A stretch of 64,000 nucleotides of DNA from Solibacillus sp. R5-41 (GCF_002736105.1 NZ_CP024123.1:4219412-4283411), one strand, 5' to 3'; counted from the stretch's first letter, positions 52,620 to 63,679 are shown. Notes: generated by a model not told the origin, from the sequence alone. Made by a program: numbers and translations.

Positions 52620-53243
52620 ACCAGCGACATTCAAACCAATGGCTAATATCATAATTCCGCCCGTTGCTGTCATTTCCTTAATAAATAAATCAAGTGCTTC
52701 TTGAGGAATATATGTACTAATGACACCAGCGAACAGGGCAATTGACCCTTGATAAACAAAAACAGGAACAGCGGAAAGCAACACACCAATTCCTAACGTA
52801 GATGCTAAAATAATCGAAGTAAATCCATCAATAATTCCTTTTGTAATCAAAACATTATGATCGTTTCTCAGACCACTATCTAGCGCACCTATAATTGCCA
52901 TTGAACCAATTGCAAAAATAAGCGTTGCCGTCACAAAACCTTCTGCAATTGATCCTTGTTCTGCTTTTTTCCCAAAAATCGATTCTACCCATTGGCCAAA
53001 TCGATTAAACTGTTTATCAAGGTTTAACCACTCGCCAATCATCGTTCCAACAACTAAACTACTAATAACAATAATAAAGTTACCGCTCTCAAATCCCATT
53101 TGAATACCTAGTACTGCCACCGCAAGACCAATAATCGACATAACGGCTTTCTTCATTGACTCAGGGATATTTTTAAACATGCGACCAAGTAATGCACCAA
53201 TAATGATAAATAAAGCATTCAATAAAGATCCCAATAACACCAT
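52536..53243 (-). CDS. DUF554 membrane protein
   Basis: The 235-residue protein has six to seven hydrophobic helices: VLLGSLLNALFIIIGALLGR at the start, then KKAVMSIIGLAVAVLGIQMG and GIIDGFTSIILASTLGIGVL, the DUF554/YdfK pattern. Probable transporter of unknown ligand. It is convergent with yyaC and overlaps it by 84 bases; a dispersed repeat lies upstream of its start. Confidence 0.88.
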   Translation of the reverse strand: MVLLGSLLNALFIIIGALLGRMFKNIPESMKKAVMSIIGLAVAVLGIQMGFESGNFIIVISSLVVGTMIGEWLNLDKQFNRFGQWVESIFGKKAEQGSIAEGFVTATLIFAIGSMAIIGALDSGLRNDHNVLITKGIIDGFTSIILASTLGIGVLLSAVPVFVYQGSIALFAGVISTYIPQEALDLFIKEMTATGGIMILAIGLNVAGLTKIRVANLLPSIGMVTILVAVVFIFQ

Positions 53244-53285
53244 AATTTTACCTCTTTCTGCATAAGTCTATTTATATTTAACAAT

Positions 53286-53483
53286 CCATTACGCCTCGGC
53301 GTAATTGCGTCCAGATTTTTTTCAAGCATGCTCGAAAAACTCCTTTAAAAATCTGTAACATACGCCAGGGGCTTTAACTTAATTCAGCCGGGGTTTGAAA
53401 CCCCACTGAATTAAGGGCATTCCTGACATTCATCCCCTTACTTATAGGAGCGGAGGATTTCTGCTGAAGCAAATTAAAATCTA
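53286..53483 (-). repeat. Multi-hairpin dispersed repeat, copy R2
   Basis: The most complete copy, about 200 bases. It opens with the palindrome ATTACGCCTCGGCGTAAT, then TTGCGTCCAGATTTTT, the GAGCATGCTC hairpin, ACGCCAGGGGCTTTAACTTA, ATTCAGCCGGGGTTTGAAAC / CCCACTGAAT (nested stems) and a GGAGGA-bearing hairpin. No ORF of note. Confidence 0.85.
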
Positions 53484-53559
53484 TTATTCATTTAATATCA
53501 CTGATTTTAACACTCTTGCGAATTAAACTTTAGATGATGTCCCCCCTTTTTATTGGGAA

Positions 53560-53637
53560 CAAAAAAGGGACGAATACCTAAAAAGGACTCGTTCCTTTAA
53601 ATAAACGGCATTTTGATTTTGAATCAAAATGCCGTTT
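53560..53637 (-). terminator. Double terminator of the parA-parB operon
   Basis: Two hairpins in series: AAACGGCATTTTGATT / AATCAAAATGCCGTTT (53603-53637) and AAAGGGACGA / TCGTTCCTTT (53564-53600). The first lies 22 bases past the parB stop and may act in both directions. Confidence 0.85.
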
Positions 53638-53658
53638 TTAACTTATAGGATAAATTTC

Positions 53659-54504
53659 TCATTGCTCTTCTAACTTTAAAATTTCTAAGATTCGATGTAA
53701 GTCATCATCTGAATAAAATTCAATTTCAATCTTACCTTTATTTTTCACCTTTTTAATTTGTACTTGTGTTCCGAAATATTCCCGTAGCTGGGATTCAGTT
53801 GCTTGGACATGAACATCCTTTTTTTCTTTTTCTGTTTCACGTGAAACGTCGTCATTTAATATTTGAATTAACTTTTCAAGCTGGCGAACGTTTAATTGAT
53901 CCTTTATAACCTTTTTTGCAATTTCAGGAATACGACGTTTATTTTTTAATCCTAATAAAGCACGTCCATGCCCCATTGATAGTTGTCCACTATTTACAAG
54001 TTCACGGATTTCCTCAGGTAATTGTAATAAGCGAATTAAGTTGGCAATATGAGGGCGGCTTTTTCCTAATCGCTTTGCCAAATCTTCCTGTGTAAAATTC
54101 AATTGATTAATTAAACTATTATAAGCATCTGCTTCTTCGATGGGTGTTAAATCTTCACGCTGTAAGTTTTCTAAAATAGCGACTTCCATCATTTGCTGCT
54201 CATCGAAGTCCTTCACAATCGCTGGTATTTCAACTAAACCAGCTTGCTTAGCTGCTCTAAAGCGACGTTCACCAACAACGATTTCATATTTTCTACCTTT
54301 TTTTCTTACGATAATCGGTTGAATAATCCCATGTTCAATAATTGATGCAGACAGCTCTGTAATGGCTGTTTCATCAAAAATTTTACGCGGTTGGAAGGGG
54401 TTTTCTAAAATTTTCGTCAAGGCAATTTGTTGTACTTGATCTTCCATATGTACAGACTCTTCACGAAATAATGCATCGATTCCTTTTCCCAAACCTTTAA
54501 CCAT
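53659..54504 (-). CDS. parB: Chromosome partitioning protein ParB (Spo0J)
   Basis: The 281-residue protein has the CTPase/ParB box (NPFQPRKIFDETAITELSAS, IVVGERRFRAAKQAGL), the helix-turn-helix (LGKSRPHIANLIRLLQLPEE) and the C-terminal dimer domain. It loads at parS and slides as a clamp. A parS site lies within its own coding region, as in B. subtilis spo0J. It overlaps parA by 8 bases. Confidence 0.98.
   Translation of the reverse strand: MVKGLGKGIDALFREESVHMEDQVQQIALTKILENPFQPRKIFDETAITELSASIIEHGIIQPIIVRKKGRKYEIVVGERRFRAAKQAGLVEIPAIVKDFDEQQMMEVAILENLQREDLTPIEEADAYNSLINQLNFTQEDLAKRLGKSRPHIANLIRLLQLPEEIRELVNSGQLSMGHGRALLGLKNKRRIPEIAKKVIKDQLNVRQLEKLIQILNDDVSRETEKEKKDVHVQATESQLREYFGTQVQIKKVKNKGKIEIEFYSDDDLHRILEILKLEEQ
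53833..53848. promoter_or_regulatory. parS site inside parB
   Basis: TGTTTCACGTGAAACG matches the consensus TGTTTCACGTGAAACA at 15 of 16 positions. Confidence 0.92.
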
Positions 54505-55258
54505 TTTTAATCACTTCCCTTGCAAACTCTAAATATAATTCTGCACCGCGCGATTTTGCATCATAAAGAATAATCGGTTTTCCATGACTCGGCGCTTCAC
54601 TTAATCGAACATTACGCGGAATAATCGAATGATAGACCTTATCTTGAAAATAACGTTTTACTTCATCGATTACTTGAATACCCAGATTCGTACGTGCATC
54701 TAACATTGTTAAAAGGACGCCATCAATCATCAAACTTTTATTTAAATGCTTTTGTACAAGGCGAACTGTTGATAATAGCTGACTTAATCCTTCTAGCGCA
54801 TAATATTCACATTGCACAGGAATAATTAGAGCATCCGCGGCTGTCAAGGCGTTAATCGTCAATAACCCTAATGATGGTGGACAATCAATAACGATAAAAT
54901 CAAAACGTTCCTTCACTTCTTGTAACGCCTTTTTTAATCGAACTTCACGTGAAATGGTCGACACCAATTCAATTTCAGCACCAGCTAACGAAATCGTTGC
55001 AGGAACAACATATAAATTATCAATTTTTGTTTGTTGAATTACTTCCTTGATGTCCTCATCATTAATTAAAACATCGTAAATACAACTTTCTAAGTCACCT
55101 TTTCTAACTCCAAGTCCACTAGAAGCATTGCCTTGGGGATCGATATCAATTAATAATACTTTCTTTCCTAAAAAAGCTAAACATGCACTTAAATTTACAG
55201 ATGTCGTCGTTTTCCCTACGCCACCCTTTTGATTGGCAATTGCAATTATACGTCCCAA
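54497..55258 (-). CDS. parA: Chromosome partitioning ATPase ParA (Soj)
   Basis: The protein of about 253 residues starts GRIIAIANQKGGVGKTTTSV with the deviant Walker A motif, then LLIDIDPQGNASSGLGV and FIVIDCPPSLGLLTINALTA. ParA works with ParB on origin segregation and controls DnaA. I choose the TTG at 55258, which matches Soj in other species (MGKIIAI) and has AGGTG five bases upstream, over the ATG codons at 55279 and 55276. Confidence 0.96.
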   Translation of the reverse strand: MGRIIAIANQKGGVGKTTTSVNLSACLAFLGKKVLLIDIDPQGNASSGLGVRKGDLESCIYDVLINDEDIKEVIQQTKIDNLYVVPATISLAGAEIELVSTISREVRLKKALQEVKERFDFIVIDCPPSLGLLTINALTAADALIIPVQCEYYALEGLSQLLSTVRLVQKHLNKSLMIDGVLLTMLDARTNLGIQVIDEVKRYFQDKVYHSIIPRNVRLSEAPSHGKPIILYDAKSRGAELYLEFAREVIKNG

Positions 55259-55454
55259 ATGCGCACCTGCTTTCATCACTTCGTTTTAGGTTGAATCATT
55301 AATTAAAACTTCGAGACTCATCATTATTTTTGGTATTTTCTGAAATTAAGTTTAATCTACTTTAATTCTAACAAAAAATCATCTAAAACGTTGCATGAAA
55401 TTAATTTATTTTGTAATTTAATCCAATTTATATTAAATTATTTATTTAAATTCT

Positions 55455-55486
55455 AAAAAATCCCCTATATAAGATTACATAGGAGA
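55455..55486 (-). terminator. Terminator of noc
   Basis: On the minus strand TCTCCTATGTAA pairs with TTATATAGGGGA (G-T pairs allowed), followed by six T, eight bases past the noc stop. Confidence 0.85.
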
Positions 55487-55493
55487 CTTTTGT

Positions 55494-56387
55494 TTATTTC
55501 TTTTTTGGGATTTTTACAGTAATTTGATAATAATCTTCTGTATCTTCTTCTTCTGTTTTCACATTAATACCACTTTTACTAACCATAGATAATGATTGTT
55601 TAATCGTATTTAATGCAATTCGCACATCTTTACTAATTGCTTTTCGCTTTGGTTTTTCCCTTTTTACTTCAGGCTCTTCTGGCTGCAATAGCTTTTGGAT
55701 TTGGTCTTCTAGCTGTCTTACATTCCATTCAAATTCCTTCGTTGCAGCAATTAGTTGTAACTGTAATTGTTCATCCTTTATCGCAATTAACGCTCGTGCA
55801 TGTCGTTCTGAAATTTCGCGGTTTAAAATCGCATCTTGAACAAATTGAGGAAGCTTTAACAATCGTAGTTTATTCGCTACCGTAGATTGTCCCTTCCCTA
55901 AACGCTGTGCAAGTGCTTCTTGTGTAAGTGAATGCATCTCCAACAATTGCTGATAGGCAAGTGCTTCTTCAATTGCAGTTAATTCCTCACGTTGAAGGTT
56001 TTCAATAAGTGCAATAGAAGCGGTCTCCCTATCGTTTAAATTGCGTACAATGGCTGGTACGTCTGTCCATTGTAGAGATTTCATCGCTCGGTAACGGCGT
56101 TCTCCTGCAATAATCTCATAGTTCCCTGGTTGATCACTTATTGGACGAATTACAATCGGTTGAATTACGCCATGTGTGTGTATGGTTCTTGCTAACTCTT
56201 CAATCCTCTCATCATCAAAAACAGTACGAGGCTGATAACGGTTTGGAATGATTTTTTCTATTGGAATTTTAACTACTTCTTCTGAAGCCATAGATACATT
56301 TTCTATTACTTCTACTTCACTTTTTACTTCTGGCTCTTGTTCTTGCTTCACTCCGCCTCCGAAAAAACGTGAAAAAGTACTCTTCAT
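55494..56387 (-). CDS. noc: Nucleoid occlusion protein Noc
   Basis: The 297-residue ParB paralogue starts [20 protein letters not shown], a membrane-targeting amphipathic helix as in B. subtilis Noc, then the CTPase box ([33 protein letters not shown]) and helix-turn-helix ([20 protein letters not shown]). Noc blocks Z-ring assembly over the nucleoid. Location between parA and rsmG is conserved. Confidence 0.97.
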   Translation of the reverse strand: MKSTFSRFFGGGVKQEQEPEVKSEVEVIENVSMASEEVVKIPIEKIIPNRYQPRTVFDDERIEELARTIHTHGVIQPIVIRPISDQPGNYEIIAGERRYRAMKSLQWTDVPAIVRNLNDRETASIALIENLQREELTAIEEALAYQQLLEMHSLTQEALAQRLGKGQSTVANKLRLLKLPQFVQDAILNREISERHARALIAIKDEQLQLQLIAATKEFEWNVRQLEDQIQKLLQPEEPEVKREKPKRKAISKDVRIALNTIKQSLSMVSKSGINVKTEEEDTEDYYQITVKIPKKK

Positions 56388-56600
56388 CCGTGTGGCACCA
56401 CCTTTAAGTAACTATCTAGCTCATATTCAATATTATTTATGATTCACTCGCAAAAGTACAGTGTCCAATGAACGGTAATTTTAGAATAACAACATAAAAA
56501 TAAATATGTATGCATCAAAAGACGAAAACATTTCATTATTTATGTTATTGATTTTAACCACAAACAGATTAGGACTCTCTTAACGCATTGAAATTCCCCT

Positions 56601-57317
56601 TTATTTGATTGGGCTTTTATTTGGTACACCCGGTTTACGTGGATATTTTTTAGGCGTGGTCTTTACTTTATCAAAAATATAAAGTGAACGCTCACTTTCT
56701 TCAACCGGTAAATGGAAAGCAAACTCTTCTTTTGCTTTCGCGCCTAATGTAGAGATTGCCTTTGCTGCATCTTTCATTTCTTCTGCTCCTGCTGCTGCCT
56801 TTAATGCAACAAAATAGCCGCCCACTTTTGCTAGTGGAATACATAACTCTGATAAAACTGATAGACGTGCCACCGCGCGTGCTGTCACCACATCAAATTG
56901 CTCACGATACTGACTGTTTTGACCAAACTCTTCTGCACGAGCATGGACAAAGTTCATATTTTGTAATTGTAATTGTTCTGTTAGATGGTTTAAAAACGTA
57001 ATGCGCTTATTTAATGAATCGACAATGGTAATTTCTAGATGGGGGAAGCAAATTTTAATTGGAATACTTGGGAAGCCTGCACCTGCCCCAACGTCACATA
57101 CAGTTGTTACTTTTGTAAAATCAAAATAGAAAGATGCACTAATTGAATCGTAAAAATGCTTTAAATAAACACCTTCTAAGTCCGTAATCGCTGTTAAATT
57201 CATTTTTTCATTCCACTCAACAAGTAGTTCAAAATATGTTTTGAACTGCGCAATTTGTTGTTGTGTTAATTCAATTCCTTTGCTTCTTAACGCCTCGATA
57301 AATTGTTTTTCGTTCAT
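56601..57317 (-). CDS. rsmG: 16S rRNA G527 N7-methyltransferase
   Basis: The 238-residue enzyme (GidB) starts [20 protein letters not shown], with the SAM site [20 protein letters not shown] and [20 protein letters not shown] acid loop, and the basic end [20 protein letters not shown]. It methylates G527 in the decoding region. It follows mnmG across a 350-base repeat-rich gap. Confidence 0.97.
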   Translation of the reverse strand: MNEKQFIEALRSKGIELTQQQIAQFKTYFELLVEWNEKMNLTAITDLEGVYLKHFYDSISASFYFDFTKVTTVCDVGAGAGFPSIPIKICFPHLEITIVDSLNKRITFLNHLTEQLQLQNMNFVHARAEEFGQNSQYREQFDVVTARAVARLSVLSELCIPLAKVGGYFVALKAAAGAEEMKDAAKAISTLGAKAKEEFAFHLPVEESERSLYIFDKVKTTPKKYPRKPGVPNKSPIK

Positions 57318-57339
57318 ATAGCCAGTCTCCTTTATGAAG

Positions 57340-57675
57340 GAGTGCCTTTAGAAGACGTAGTAAGCTTTTCACTACGTCATTTAAGCAATTTAATCATTGC
57401 TTTTCTTAAAGGACACTCTAATAAATCAATCATGCCCCGGCATAATTACATCCAGAATTAGCTTTTTACTTGCACAGGATGTTAGCTGTTGTCGTATCCA
57501 TTCGACAACAGCTAACTGACCTTCATTGCGCAGTCCTCCTTACCTATTCTGTGACATCCGCCGGGGCCCATCTTCTTTCGGTGAATTATTGGACACCCGC
57601 AAAAGTAGGAATTTAAAAAACCGCATTCATCTTACCACCTCTATGGGTGGGTAACTTCTGCTAAAAGGAGTTACA
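57340..57675 (-). repeat. Multi-hairpin dispersed repeat, copy R3 (diverged, composite)
   Basis: The rsmG-mnmG gap. ATGCCCCGGCATAATTACAT then CCAGA, later CTGTGACATCCGCCGGGGCC, and the final GGGTAACTTCTGCTAAAAGG correspond to blocks of R1 and R2, but the middle is replaced by a perfect 14-bp hairpin with arms GTTAGCTGTTGTCG and CGACAACAGCTAAC (57481-57516). GACGTAGT/ACTACGTC near 57355-57378 and AAGCAAT/ATTGCTT near 57384-57401 are further hairpins. No gene. Confidence 0.7.
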
Positions 57676-59566
57676 TCGTATTAATGCGAGCAATTTTACC
57701 TTGCTCAATATACACAAGTAAAATCGAAATATCTGCTGGGTTTACACCCGAAATACGAGAAGCTTGCGCTATAGATAATGGACGTACATCTTTTAATTTC
57801 ATACGCGCTTCTGTTGCGATTCCTGAGATGGCATCATAATCAATATTCTCGGGAATTTTCTTATTCTCTAATTTTTTCATTTTTTCTACTTGCTGCATGG
57901 CTTTTTGAATATAGCCTTCATACTTTAATTGAATCTCAATTTGCTCTTGCTCATCTTCAGATAGCGCTACATCCGATGGTATTAATGTCGCGATATGTTC
58001 ATAATGCATTTCCGTACGTTTTAGTAAATCCGCTCCACGGATTCCATCTTTTAATTCCGTTCCACCAACTGATCGAATAACGGCTTGTGTCGTTTCATTT
58101 GGCTTAATAATGACTTCACGAAGGCGAGTAATTTCTCCTTCAATTCGTTGTTTTTTTAGTTGGAATTTTGCATGGCGATCCTCTGAGATTAAACCTGCTT
58201 TATAGCCGATTTCTGTTAATCGTAAATCGGCATTATCATGACGTAAAAGTAAACGATATTCCGCACGTGATGTTAATAAACGATACGGTTCATTTGTCCC
58301 TTTTGTTACTAAGTCATCAATGAGTACACCCATATAAGCGTCTGAACGGCTTAAAATAATTTCTGCACGTCCTAAAATTTTGGCTGCCGCGTTCATTCCT
58401 GCTAATAATCCTTGACCCGCTGCCTCTTCATAGCCTGACGTACCGTTAATTTGACCCGCTGTATATAAACCGCTAATTTTTTTCGTTTCAAGTGTTGGCC
58501 ATAATTGAGTTGGAACGACTGAATCATACTCGATCGCATAACCAGCACGCATCATTTCTGCATTTTCTAAGCCAGGGACACTAGCAATTAATTTTTTTTG
58601 GACATGTTCTGGCAAGCTTGTTGAAAGCCCTTGTACATAAACTTCACGTGTATTACGTCCTTCTGGCTCCAAGAAAATTTGGTGACGTGGTTTATCGTTA
58701 AAGCGTGTTACTTTATCTTCAATAGATGGACAATAACGTGGACCTGTTCCTTTAATCATCCCAGAAAACATTGGTGATAAATGTAAATTATCTTCAATTA
58801 CTTTATGTGTTTGTTCACTCGTATACGTTAACCAGCAAGGGAGCTGATCCATAATAAATTCTGTTGTTTCAAAGCTGAACGCTCGTGGTACATCATCACC
58901 GGGTTGAATTTCCGTTTTTGAATAATCAATTGTACGGTTATTCACACGAGGCGGCGTACCTGTTTTAAAGCGAATTAAATCCAAGCCAAGTTCTTTTAAG
59001 TTATCTGCTAACTTAATGGATGGTTGCTGATTATTCGGTCCTGATGAATATTTCAAATCACCAATTATGATTTCACCACGTAAAAACGTACCGGATGTAA
59101 TAATAACAGCTGCCGCTCGGTAAATCGCACCGATTTGTGTGATAACCCCCTTAACTTCGCCCTCTTCAATAATTAATTCATCGACCATCGCTTGATGAAT
59201 TTGTAAGTTTGGCTCTTCTTCTAATACTCGTTTCATTTCATGCTGGTATTGGAATTTGTCTGCTTGTGCACGTAATGCACGTACAGCAGGTCCTTTACCT
59301 GTATTTAACATACGCATTTGGATATGGGTTTTGTCGATGACTTTCCCCATTAAACCACCTAATGCGTCAATTTCACGCACGACGATTCCTTTTGCTGGTC
59401 CACCTACTGAAGGATTACATGGCATAAATGCAATCATATCTAAATTTATTGTCAACATGAGTGTTTTTGCACCCATTCTTGCTGCTGCATAAGCTGCTTC
59501 GACGCCGGCATGTCCTGCTCCGACAACAATCACATCAAATGTGCCTGCCTCATATTTTGTTGGCAT
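57671..59566 (-). CDS. mnmG: tRNA uridine-5-carboxymethylaminomethyl modification enzyme MnmG
   Basis: The 631-residue flavoprotein (GidA) has the FAD fingerprint [20 protein letters not shown], the MnmG signature [20 protein letters not shown] and [20 protein letters not shown]. With MnmE it modifies U34 of certain tRNAs. The start at 59566 follows AAAGGAAG; the extra eight residues of the longer frame overlap that site. Confidence 0.97.
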   Translation of the reverse strand: MPTKYEAGTFDVIVVGAGHAGVEAAYAAARMGAKTLMLTINLDMIAFMPCNPSVGGPAKGIVVREIDALGGLMGKVIDKTHIQMRMLNTGKGPAVRALRAQADKFQYQHEMKRVLEEEPNLQIHQAMVDELIIEEGEVKGVITQIGAIYRAAAVIITSGTFLRGEIIIGDLKYSSGPNNQQPSIKLADNLKELGLDLIRFKTGTPPRVNNRTIDYSKTEIQPGDDVPRAFSFETTEFIMDQLPCWLTYTSEQTHKVIEDNLHLSPMFSGMIKGTGPRYCPSIEDKVTRFNDKPRHQIFLEPEGRNTREVYVQGLSTSLPEHVQKKLIASVPGLENAEMMRAGYAIEYDSVVPTQLWPTLETKKISGLYTAGQINGTSGYEEAAGQGLLAGMNAAAKILGRAEIILSRSDAYMGVLIDDLVTKGTNEPYRLLTSRAEYRLLLRHDNADLRLTEIGYKAGLISEDRHAKFQLKKQRIEGEITRLREVIIKPNETTQAVIRSVGGTELKDGIRGADLLKRTEMHYEHIATLIPSDVALSEDEQEQIEIQLKYEGYIQKAMQQVEKMKKLENKKIPENIDYDAISGIATEARMKLKDVRPLSIAQASRISGVNPADISILLVYIEQGKIARINTM

Positions 59567-59597
59567 GCTGTTCTTCCTTTCTTTACTCAAATAGAAT

Positions 59598-60983
59598 TTA
59601 TTTCCCTAAACAGAATTGCGAAAATAGCTGATTAATTAAGCTTTCTTGCACAGTATCTCCAATAATTTCGCCAAGGATTTCCCATGTACGTGTTACATCA
59701 ATTTGAATCATATCTACTGGTACACCCGATTCAGCTGCCATTAATGCATCTTCAATTGTTGCTTGCGCTTGGTGAAGTAATGCAATATGGCGCGCATTTG
59801 AAACATACGTTAAGTCATTTGCTTCAATCTGGCCTTCAAAAAATAAAGCAGCAATGGCTTCTTCAAGCTCGATAACGCCCTCTTCTTTTAATAATGACGT
59901 CGTTACAACACGATGCTTGCCAGCTAATTCATGCACACGGTTTAAATCGATTTTACGCTCAATATCCGTTTTATTCACCACGACGATAAAATCCATCGCT
60001 TGAATTGTTTCGAATAAACGCTCATCTTCAACTGATAATTCTTCCCCATAATTAAGAACAAGTAAAATTAAATCCGCGTCTTTTAACGCTTCACGTGAAC
60101 GCTCCACACCAATGCGTTCTACAATATCCTCTGTTTCACGAATTCCTGCTGTATCTACTAAGCGTAATGGTACACCACGCACATTTACATATTCTTCTAT
60201 AATATCACGCGTTGTCCCTGCAATATCCGTTACAATCGCTTTATTTTCTTGTACTAAACTATTTAAAAGTGAGGATTTACCTACATTTGGTCGTCCTAAA
60301 ATAACTGTAGAAAGTCCTTCACGTAATATTTTTCCCTGAGATGAAGTTTGTAATAATTGAATGATTTCCTCTCGGACCCAGCTACATTTTTCTAACAAGA
60401 CCGGAATCGTCATTTCTTCTACATCATCATACTCTGGATAATCTATATTAACCTCTACCTGTGCCAATGTCTCTAGTAACGCTTGACGTAAAGAGGTAAT
60501 CAATCTTGATAATTTCCCGTCCATTTGACCAAGTGCTACATTCATTGCACGATCTGTTTTTGCACGAATTAAGTCCATTACAGCCTCTGCTTGTGATAAG
60601 TCAATTCGCCCATTTAAAAAAGCACGTTTTGTAAACTCTCCTGGTTCTGCTAATCTTGCGCCTGAACGTAATACTAATTGTAATACGCGATTTACTGACA
60701 CAATTCCACCGTGACAATTAATTTCAACGACATCCTCACGCGTAAATGTTTTTGGACCACGCATTAATGATAGCATTACTTCTTCTACTATTTCATCAGT
60801 TTTTGGATCAATTAAATGCCCATAATGAATCGTATGTGACGGTACTTCTGTTAAACGTTTCCCGTTTGGTGATTTAAATAATTTATCTGCAATTTCTACT
60901 GCTTCATCGCCACTTAAACGAACAATCGCAATAGCTCCTTCTCCCATTGGTGTGGATATCGCAGCAATCGTATCGAATTCCAT
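59598..60983 (-). CDS. mnmE: tRNA modification GTPase MnmE
   Basis: The 461-residue GTPase (TrmE) starts [20 protein letters not shown], has the folate-binding N-domain, helical domain and an inserted G domain with [15 protein letters not shown], the DTAGIRET switch and NKTDIE, and ends in the catalytic QFCLGK (C-terminal Cys). It partners MnmG. An inverted pair of DnaA boxes lies just upstream of its ribosome-binding site. Confidence 0.98.
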   Translation of the reverse strand: MEFDTIAAISTPMGEGAIAIVRLSGDEAVEIADKLFKSPNGKRLTEVPSHTIHYGHLIDPKTDEIVEEVMLSLMRGPKTFTREDVVEINCHGGIVSVNRVLQLVLRSGARLAEPGEFTKRAFLNGRIDLSQAEAVMDLIRAKTDRAMNVALGQMDGKLSRLITSLRQALLETLAQVEVNIDYPEYDDVEEMTIPVLLEKCSWVREEIIQLLQTSSQGKILREGLSTVILGRPNVGKSSLLNSLVQENKAIVTDIAGTTRDIIEEYVNVRGVPLRLVDTAGIRETEDIVERIGVERSREALKDADLILLVLNYGEELSVEDERLFETIQAMDFIVVVNKTDIERKIDLNRVHELAGKHRVVTTSLLKEEGVIELEEAIAALFFEGQIEANDLTYVSNARHIALLHQAQATIEDALMAAESGVPVDMIQIDVTRTWEILGEIIGDTVQESLINQLFSQFCLGK

Positions 60984-61004
60984 TTGTATCCTCCTAATTC
61001 ATCA

Positions 61005-61022
61005 TTATCCACATGTGGATAA
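61005..61022. promoter_or_regulatory. Perfect inverted pair of DnaA boxes
   Basis: TTATCCACATGTGGATAA is two consensus DnaA boxes back to back with no spacer, 22 bases upstream of the mnmE start, 3 kb from oriC. Confidence 0.75.
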
Positions 61023-61117
61023 GTTGCTACCGAACTGTACTCTCTAACAATTTAGACTAACATATTTTAAGCAAAATCTAAAGTAATGTCATTTGATTCC
61101 TCTTTTTAAAGTGAAAT

Positions 61118-61152
61118 ATAAAAACGGCCTTTCCAGTGGAATGGGCCGTTTT
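61118..61152 (-). terminator. Terminator between jag and mnmE
   Basis: AAAACGGCC and GGCCGTTTT form a perfect 9-bp stem around TTTCCAGTGGAATG, itself with a small hairpin, on the minus strand about 40 bases past the jag stop. Confidence 0.85.
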
Positions 61153-61187
61153 TATTGTCTGTATGAATAAGCTAATTTGACCGCAAC

Positions 61188-61955
61188 TTATTTAATCGGT
61201 TCAATTACTAAATAACGATTCGGTTCAACGCCTTCTGAATATGTTTCGATATCTAGGCGATTTGCTAACGCATTATGAATAATTTTTCGTTCGTATGATG
61301 CCATTGGCTCAAATGTGACAGGCTTACGCGTATGCGTTGCTTTGTCTGCCATTCGCTCTGCTAATTGTTCCAGTGCTATTTGACGACGTTCACGATAATC
61401 TTCCACATCAATTTGTAAAATCATAAAAGATTTAGCTGTTTTGTTTAACATCAGCTGTGTTATTTGCTGCAGCGCATTTAATGTATAACCACGCTTACCA
61501 ATTAATAAAGCCGCTTTTTCACTTGATAATTTAAACAAAACATTTTTACCATCCGACGTATGTTCGATTGATAAATCTGTAATCCCCATTGGTTCTGCAA
61601 TACTTATTAAGTATTTCTTCGCTTCCTCAATTGGGTCAACCTCAGCTTGCAGTTCATGGTGAATTGGTTGTGCCCCATTTATATGATTTGGCTCTTCCTC
61701 AGAAATTTCCGTAGCAGTTTGTTGTAGATTTTCACTAATGACTGGCTGCTCGGTGATTTCTTTATTCTCTTTTAATTGAACTATTTCTTTTACTGTGACA
61801 CGTACTTCAGCAGGACGTGCCCCAAAACCTAAAAATCCTTTTTTACCTTCTTGTAAAACTTCCACATCAACTTGTTCACGTGAATGGCCAAGCTTTTGTA
61901 ACGCCAATGAGATCGCTTTTTCTAATGTTGCGCCTATTTGCGTAGTTTGTTTCAC
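61188..61955 (-). CDS. jag: RNA-binding protein Jag (KhpB)
   Basis: The 255-residue protein has an N-terminal Jag domain (TQIGATLEKAISLALQKLGH), a middle acidic linker, a KH domain (LLIGKRGYTLNALQQITQLM) and an R3H domain at the end (TRKPVTFEPMASYERKIIHN). It regulates mRNAs for cell elongation with KhpA. GTG start overlapping the yidC stop (TAGTGA), so the two are coupled. Confidence 0.95.
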   Translation of the reverse strand: MKQTTQIGATLEKAISLALQKLGHSREQVDVEVLQEGKKGFLGFGARPAEVRVTVKEIVQLKENKEITEQPVISENLQQTATEISEEEPNHINGAQPIHHELQAEVDPIEEAKKYLISIAEPMGITDLSIEHTSDGKNVLFKLSSEKAALLIGKRGYTLNALQQITQLMLNKTAKSFMILQIDVEDYRERRQIALEQLAERMADKATHTRKPVTFEPMASYERKIIHNALANRLDIETYSEGVEPNRYLVIEPIK

Positions 61956-62722
61956 TATTTCGCTCCTCCTGTATCGGCAGCTTCCGGTTTATTTTTATTC
62001 CAAGGTTTGTAAATTGCAAGGTTTTGTAATACAGAAACAATATTTCCGACCACCCAATATAATGATAAGGCTGCTGGTAAAACTATACCGAAACCAATAA
62101 TCATTAATGGCATGATATACATCATGATTTTCATTTGTGGATTATCAACAGCAGGACCCGTCATTAATACAACATATTGGATAAGACCCGCAATAATTGC
62201 TAATAATATACTTGGTTCTGCTAAAGGCAATGTTAAAAATGTGCCTAATTCAAATGCTGGTGTTGCATTCATACGGCTAATTGCATGATAGAAACCAATT
62301 AAGATTGGCATTTGAACAAAGATTGGTAAACATCCAGCAAGTGGGTTAACCCCAGAAGTTTGCATTAATTGCATCATTTCTTGCTGATACTTTTGTTGTG
62401 TAGCCGCGTCTTTAGAGCTATATTTTGCTTGTAACTCTTTTAGCTTCGGCTGAATTTCCTGCATTTTTTTAGAGCTCTTAATTTGCTTAATTGTTAACGG
62501 TAAAATTACTAATCGGATAATAATTGTTACAATAATAATCCCAAGTGCGTAGCTCGAAAACATGTCCGCAAAAAGCTTAATGAATGATACGAGTGGCCAA
62601 ACGATAAATTCATTCCAAAAACCTTCACTTTTAGCTGAGATTGGCTGATCAAATTCACTACAACCTGAAAGAAGTAAAACTACTGATACAAGTGATAGCA
62701 TTAACCAAAGATTTTTCTTCAA
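61955..62722 (-). CDS. yidC: Membrane protein insertase YidC (SpoIIIJ/OxaA-type)
   Basis: The 255-residue insertase is a lipoprotein (KKNLWLMLSLVSVVLLLSGC) with five membrane segments and the YidC core (PLVSFIKLFADMFSSYALGI, IRLVILPLTIKQIKSSKKMQ, with the hydrophilic-groove Arg in IIIRLVILP). It inserts membrane proteins and helps SpoIIIA function in sporulation. TTG start at 62722 after TTTAGGAGG. Confidence 0.96.
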   Translation of the reverse strand: MKKNLWLMLSLVSVVLLLSGCSEFDQPISAKSEGFWNEFIVWPLVSFIKLFADMFSSYALGIIIVTIIIRLVILPLTIKQIKSSKKMQEIQPKLKELQAKYSSKDAATQQKYQQEMMQLMQTSGVNPLAGCLPIFVQMPILIGFYHAISRMNATPAFELGTFLTLPLAEPSILLAIIAGLIQYVVLMTGPAVDNPQMKIMMYIMPLMIIGFGIVLPAALSLYWVVGNIVSVLQNLAIYKPWNKNKPEAADTGGAK

Positions 62723-62897
62723 TCTTCTTCCTCCTAAAGCAAACCTATTCAATTTTATGACAATATTTTACCATGTGAATCCGTTTTTATACTACTAATT
62801 GACCCATTATTTTAATGCTTCATGTGAAACTAATCACGACTCACTGTAAATGACATCCTTATATAGGCCAGCTAGAAAATAACTCTCTCTATCAATA

Positions 62898-63239
62898 TTA
62901 TTTTTTTAGAACCCGTGCAACCTTTAATACATGTTCTAAACTTTTTTTTGTTTCATCAAAATTTAATGTGGCCGCCTGCGTTCTGGCGATAATAACATAA
63001 TCCATATCTTTTCTTACTTCATCTTTTAATTCAAGAAAAGCTTGGCGAAGATAGCGTTTTACTCGAACACGTGTAACCGCGTTCCCAACTTTTTTACTTA
63101 CCGATAAGCCTATGCGAAACACCTCTTGTTGTTCACCCTTTAAGCAATAAACAACAAATTGGCGATTCGCAAATGACTTACCTTTTCTAAACACCTTTTG
63201 AAAATCTTCATTTTTCTTAATACGTTGGCGTTTATTCAT
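62898..63239 (-). CDS. rnpA: Ribonuclease P protein component
   Basis: The 113-residue protein starts [31 protein letters not shown] and carries the RNR-type motif [12 protein letters not shown]. It aids tRNA 5' processing by the RNA subunit. I choose the ATG at 63239, with AGGTG upstream; earlier in-frame starts lack a better site. Confidence 0.96.
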   Translation of the reverse strand: MNKRQRIKKNEDFQKVFRKGKSFANRQFVVYCLKGEQQEVFRIGLSVSKKVGNAVTRVRVKRYLRQAFLELKDEVRKDMDYVIIARTQAATLNFDETKKSLEHVLKVARVLKK

Positions 63240-63300
63240 TGATCCATTCACCTGTCCCATCTAATCATTGGTTCTTTTTTGCTTCAATCGGAAATAAAAG

Positions 63301-63329
63301 AAAAAAAGACCACTGATGTGGCTCAGTGG
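63301..63329 (-). terminator. Terminator between rpmH and rnpA
   Basis: CCACTGA and TCAGTGG form a stem with eight T after it on the minus strand, in the short rpmH-rnpA gap. It could attenuate rnpA expression. Confidence 0.85.
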
Positions 63330-63331
63330 AC

Positions 63332-63466
63332 TTATGCTGATAATACTTTTCTTCCTTTACGACGACGAGCTGCTAAAACATTACGGCCGTTTTTTGTGCT
63401 CATGCGAGCGCGGAAACCGTGTACTTTAGAGTGCTTACGTTTTTTAGGTTGGTACGTACGTTTCAT
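63332..63466 (-). CDS. rpmH: 50S ribosomal protein L34
   Basis: The 44-residue protein [40 protein letters not shown] then VLSA is L34. AGGAGGTG precedes the ATG. It is the first gene to the left of the replication origin. Confidence 0.98.
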   Translation of the reverse strand: MKRTYQPKKRKHSKVHGFRARMSTKNGRNVLAARRRKGRKVLSA

Positions 63467-63679
63467 TTGTATACACCTCCTGCATTCGAATGTTACTATA
63501 TCTATTTCTACATACAGACCATGACATTATATAAATAATTTCAACCATTTGTCAATGGCTATTCAATTTTTTCTTATTTTTGTTCATGGAGTACTTCTAT
63601 CATTATACCTCATTGCGTCCAAATGTTGAATTGAAGCATGCATATTGTAGCTCAAATAGCCGTTTCACCTGAATGCAAC

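Noticed and set aside
54943..54956. CTTCACGTGAAATG in parA as a parS site
   Set aside because: Only about 11 of 16 positions match. The same applies to TTGTTCACGTGAATGG in jag at about 61875.
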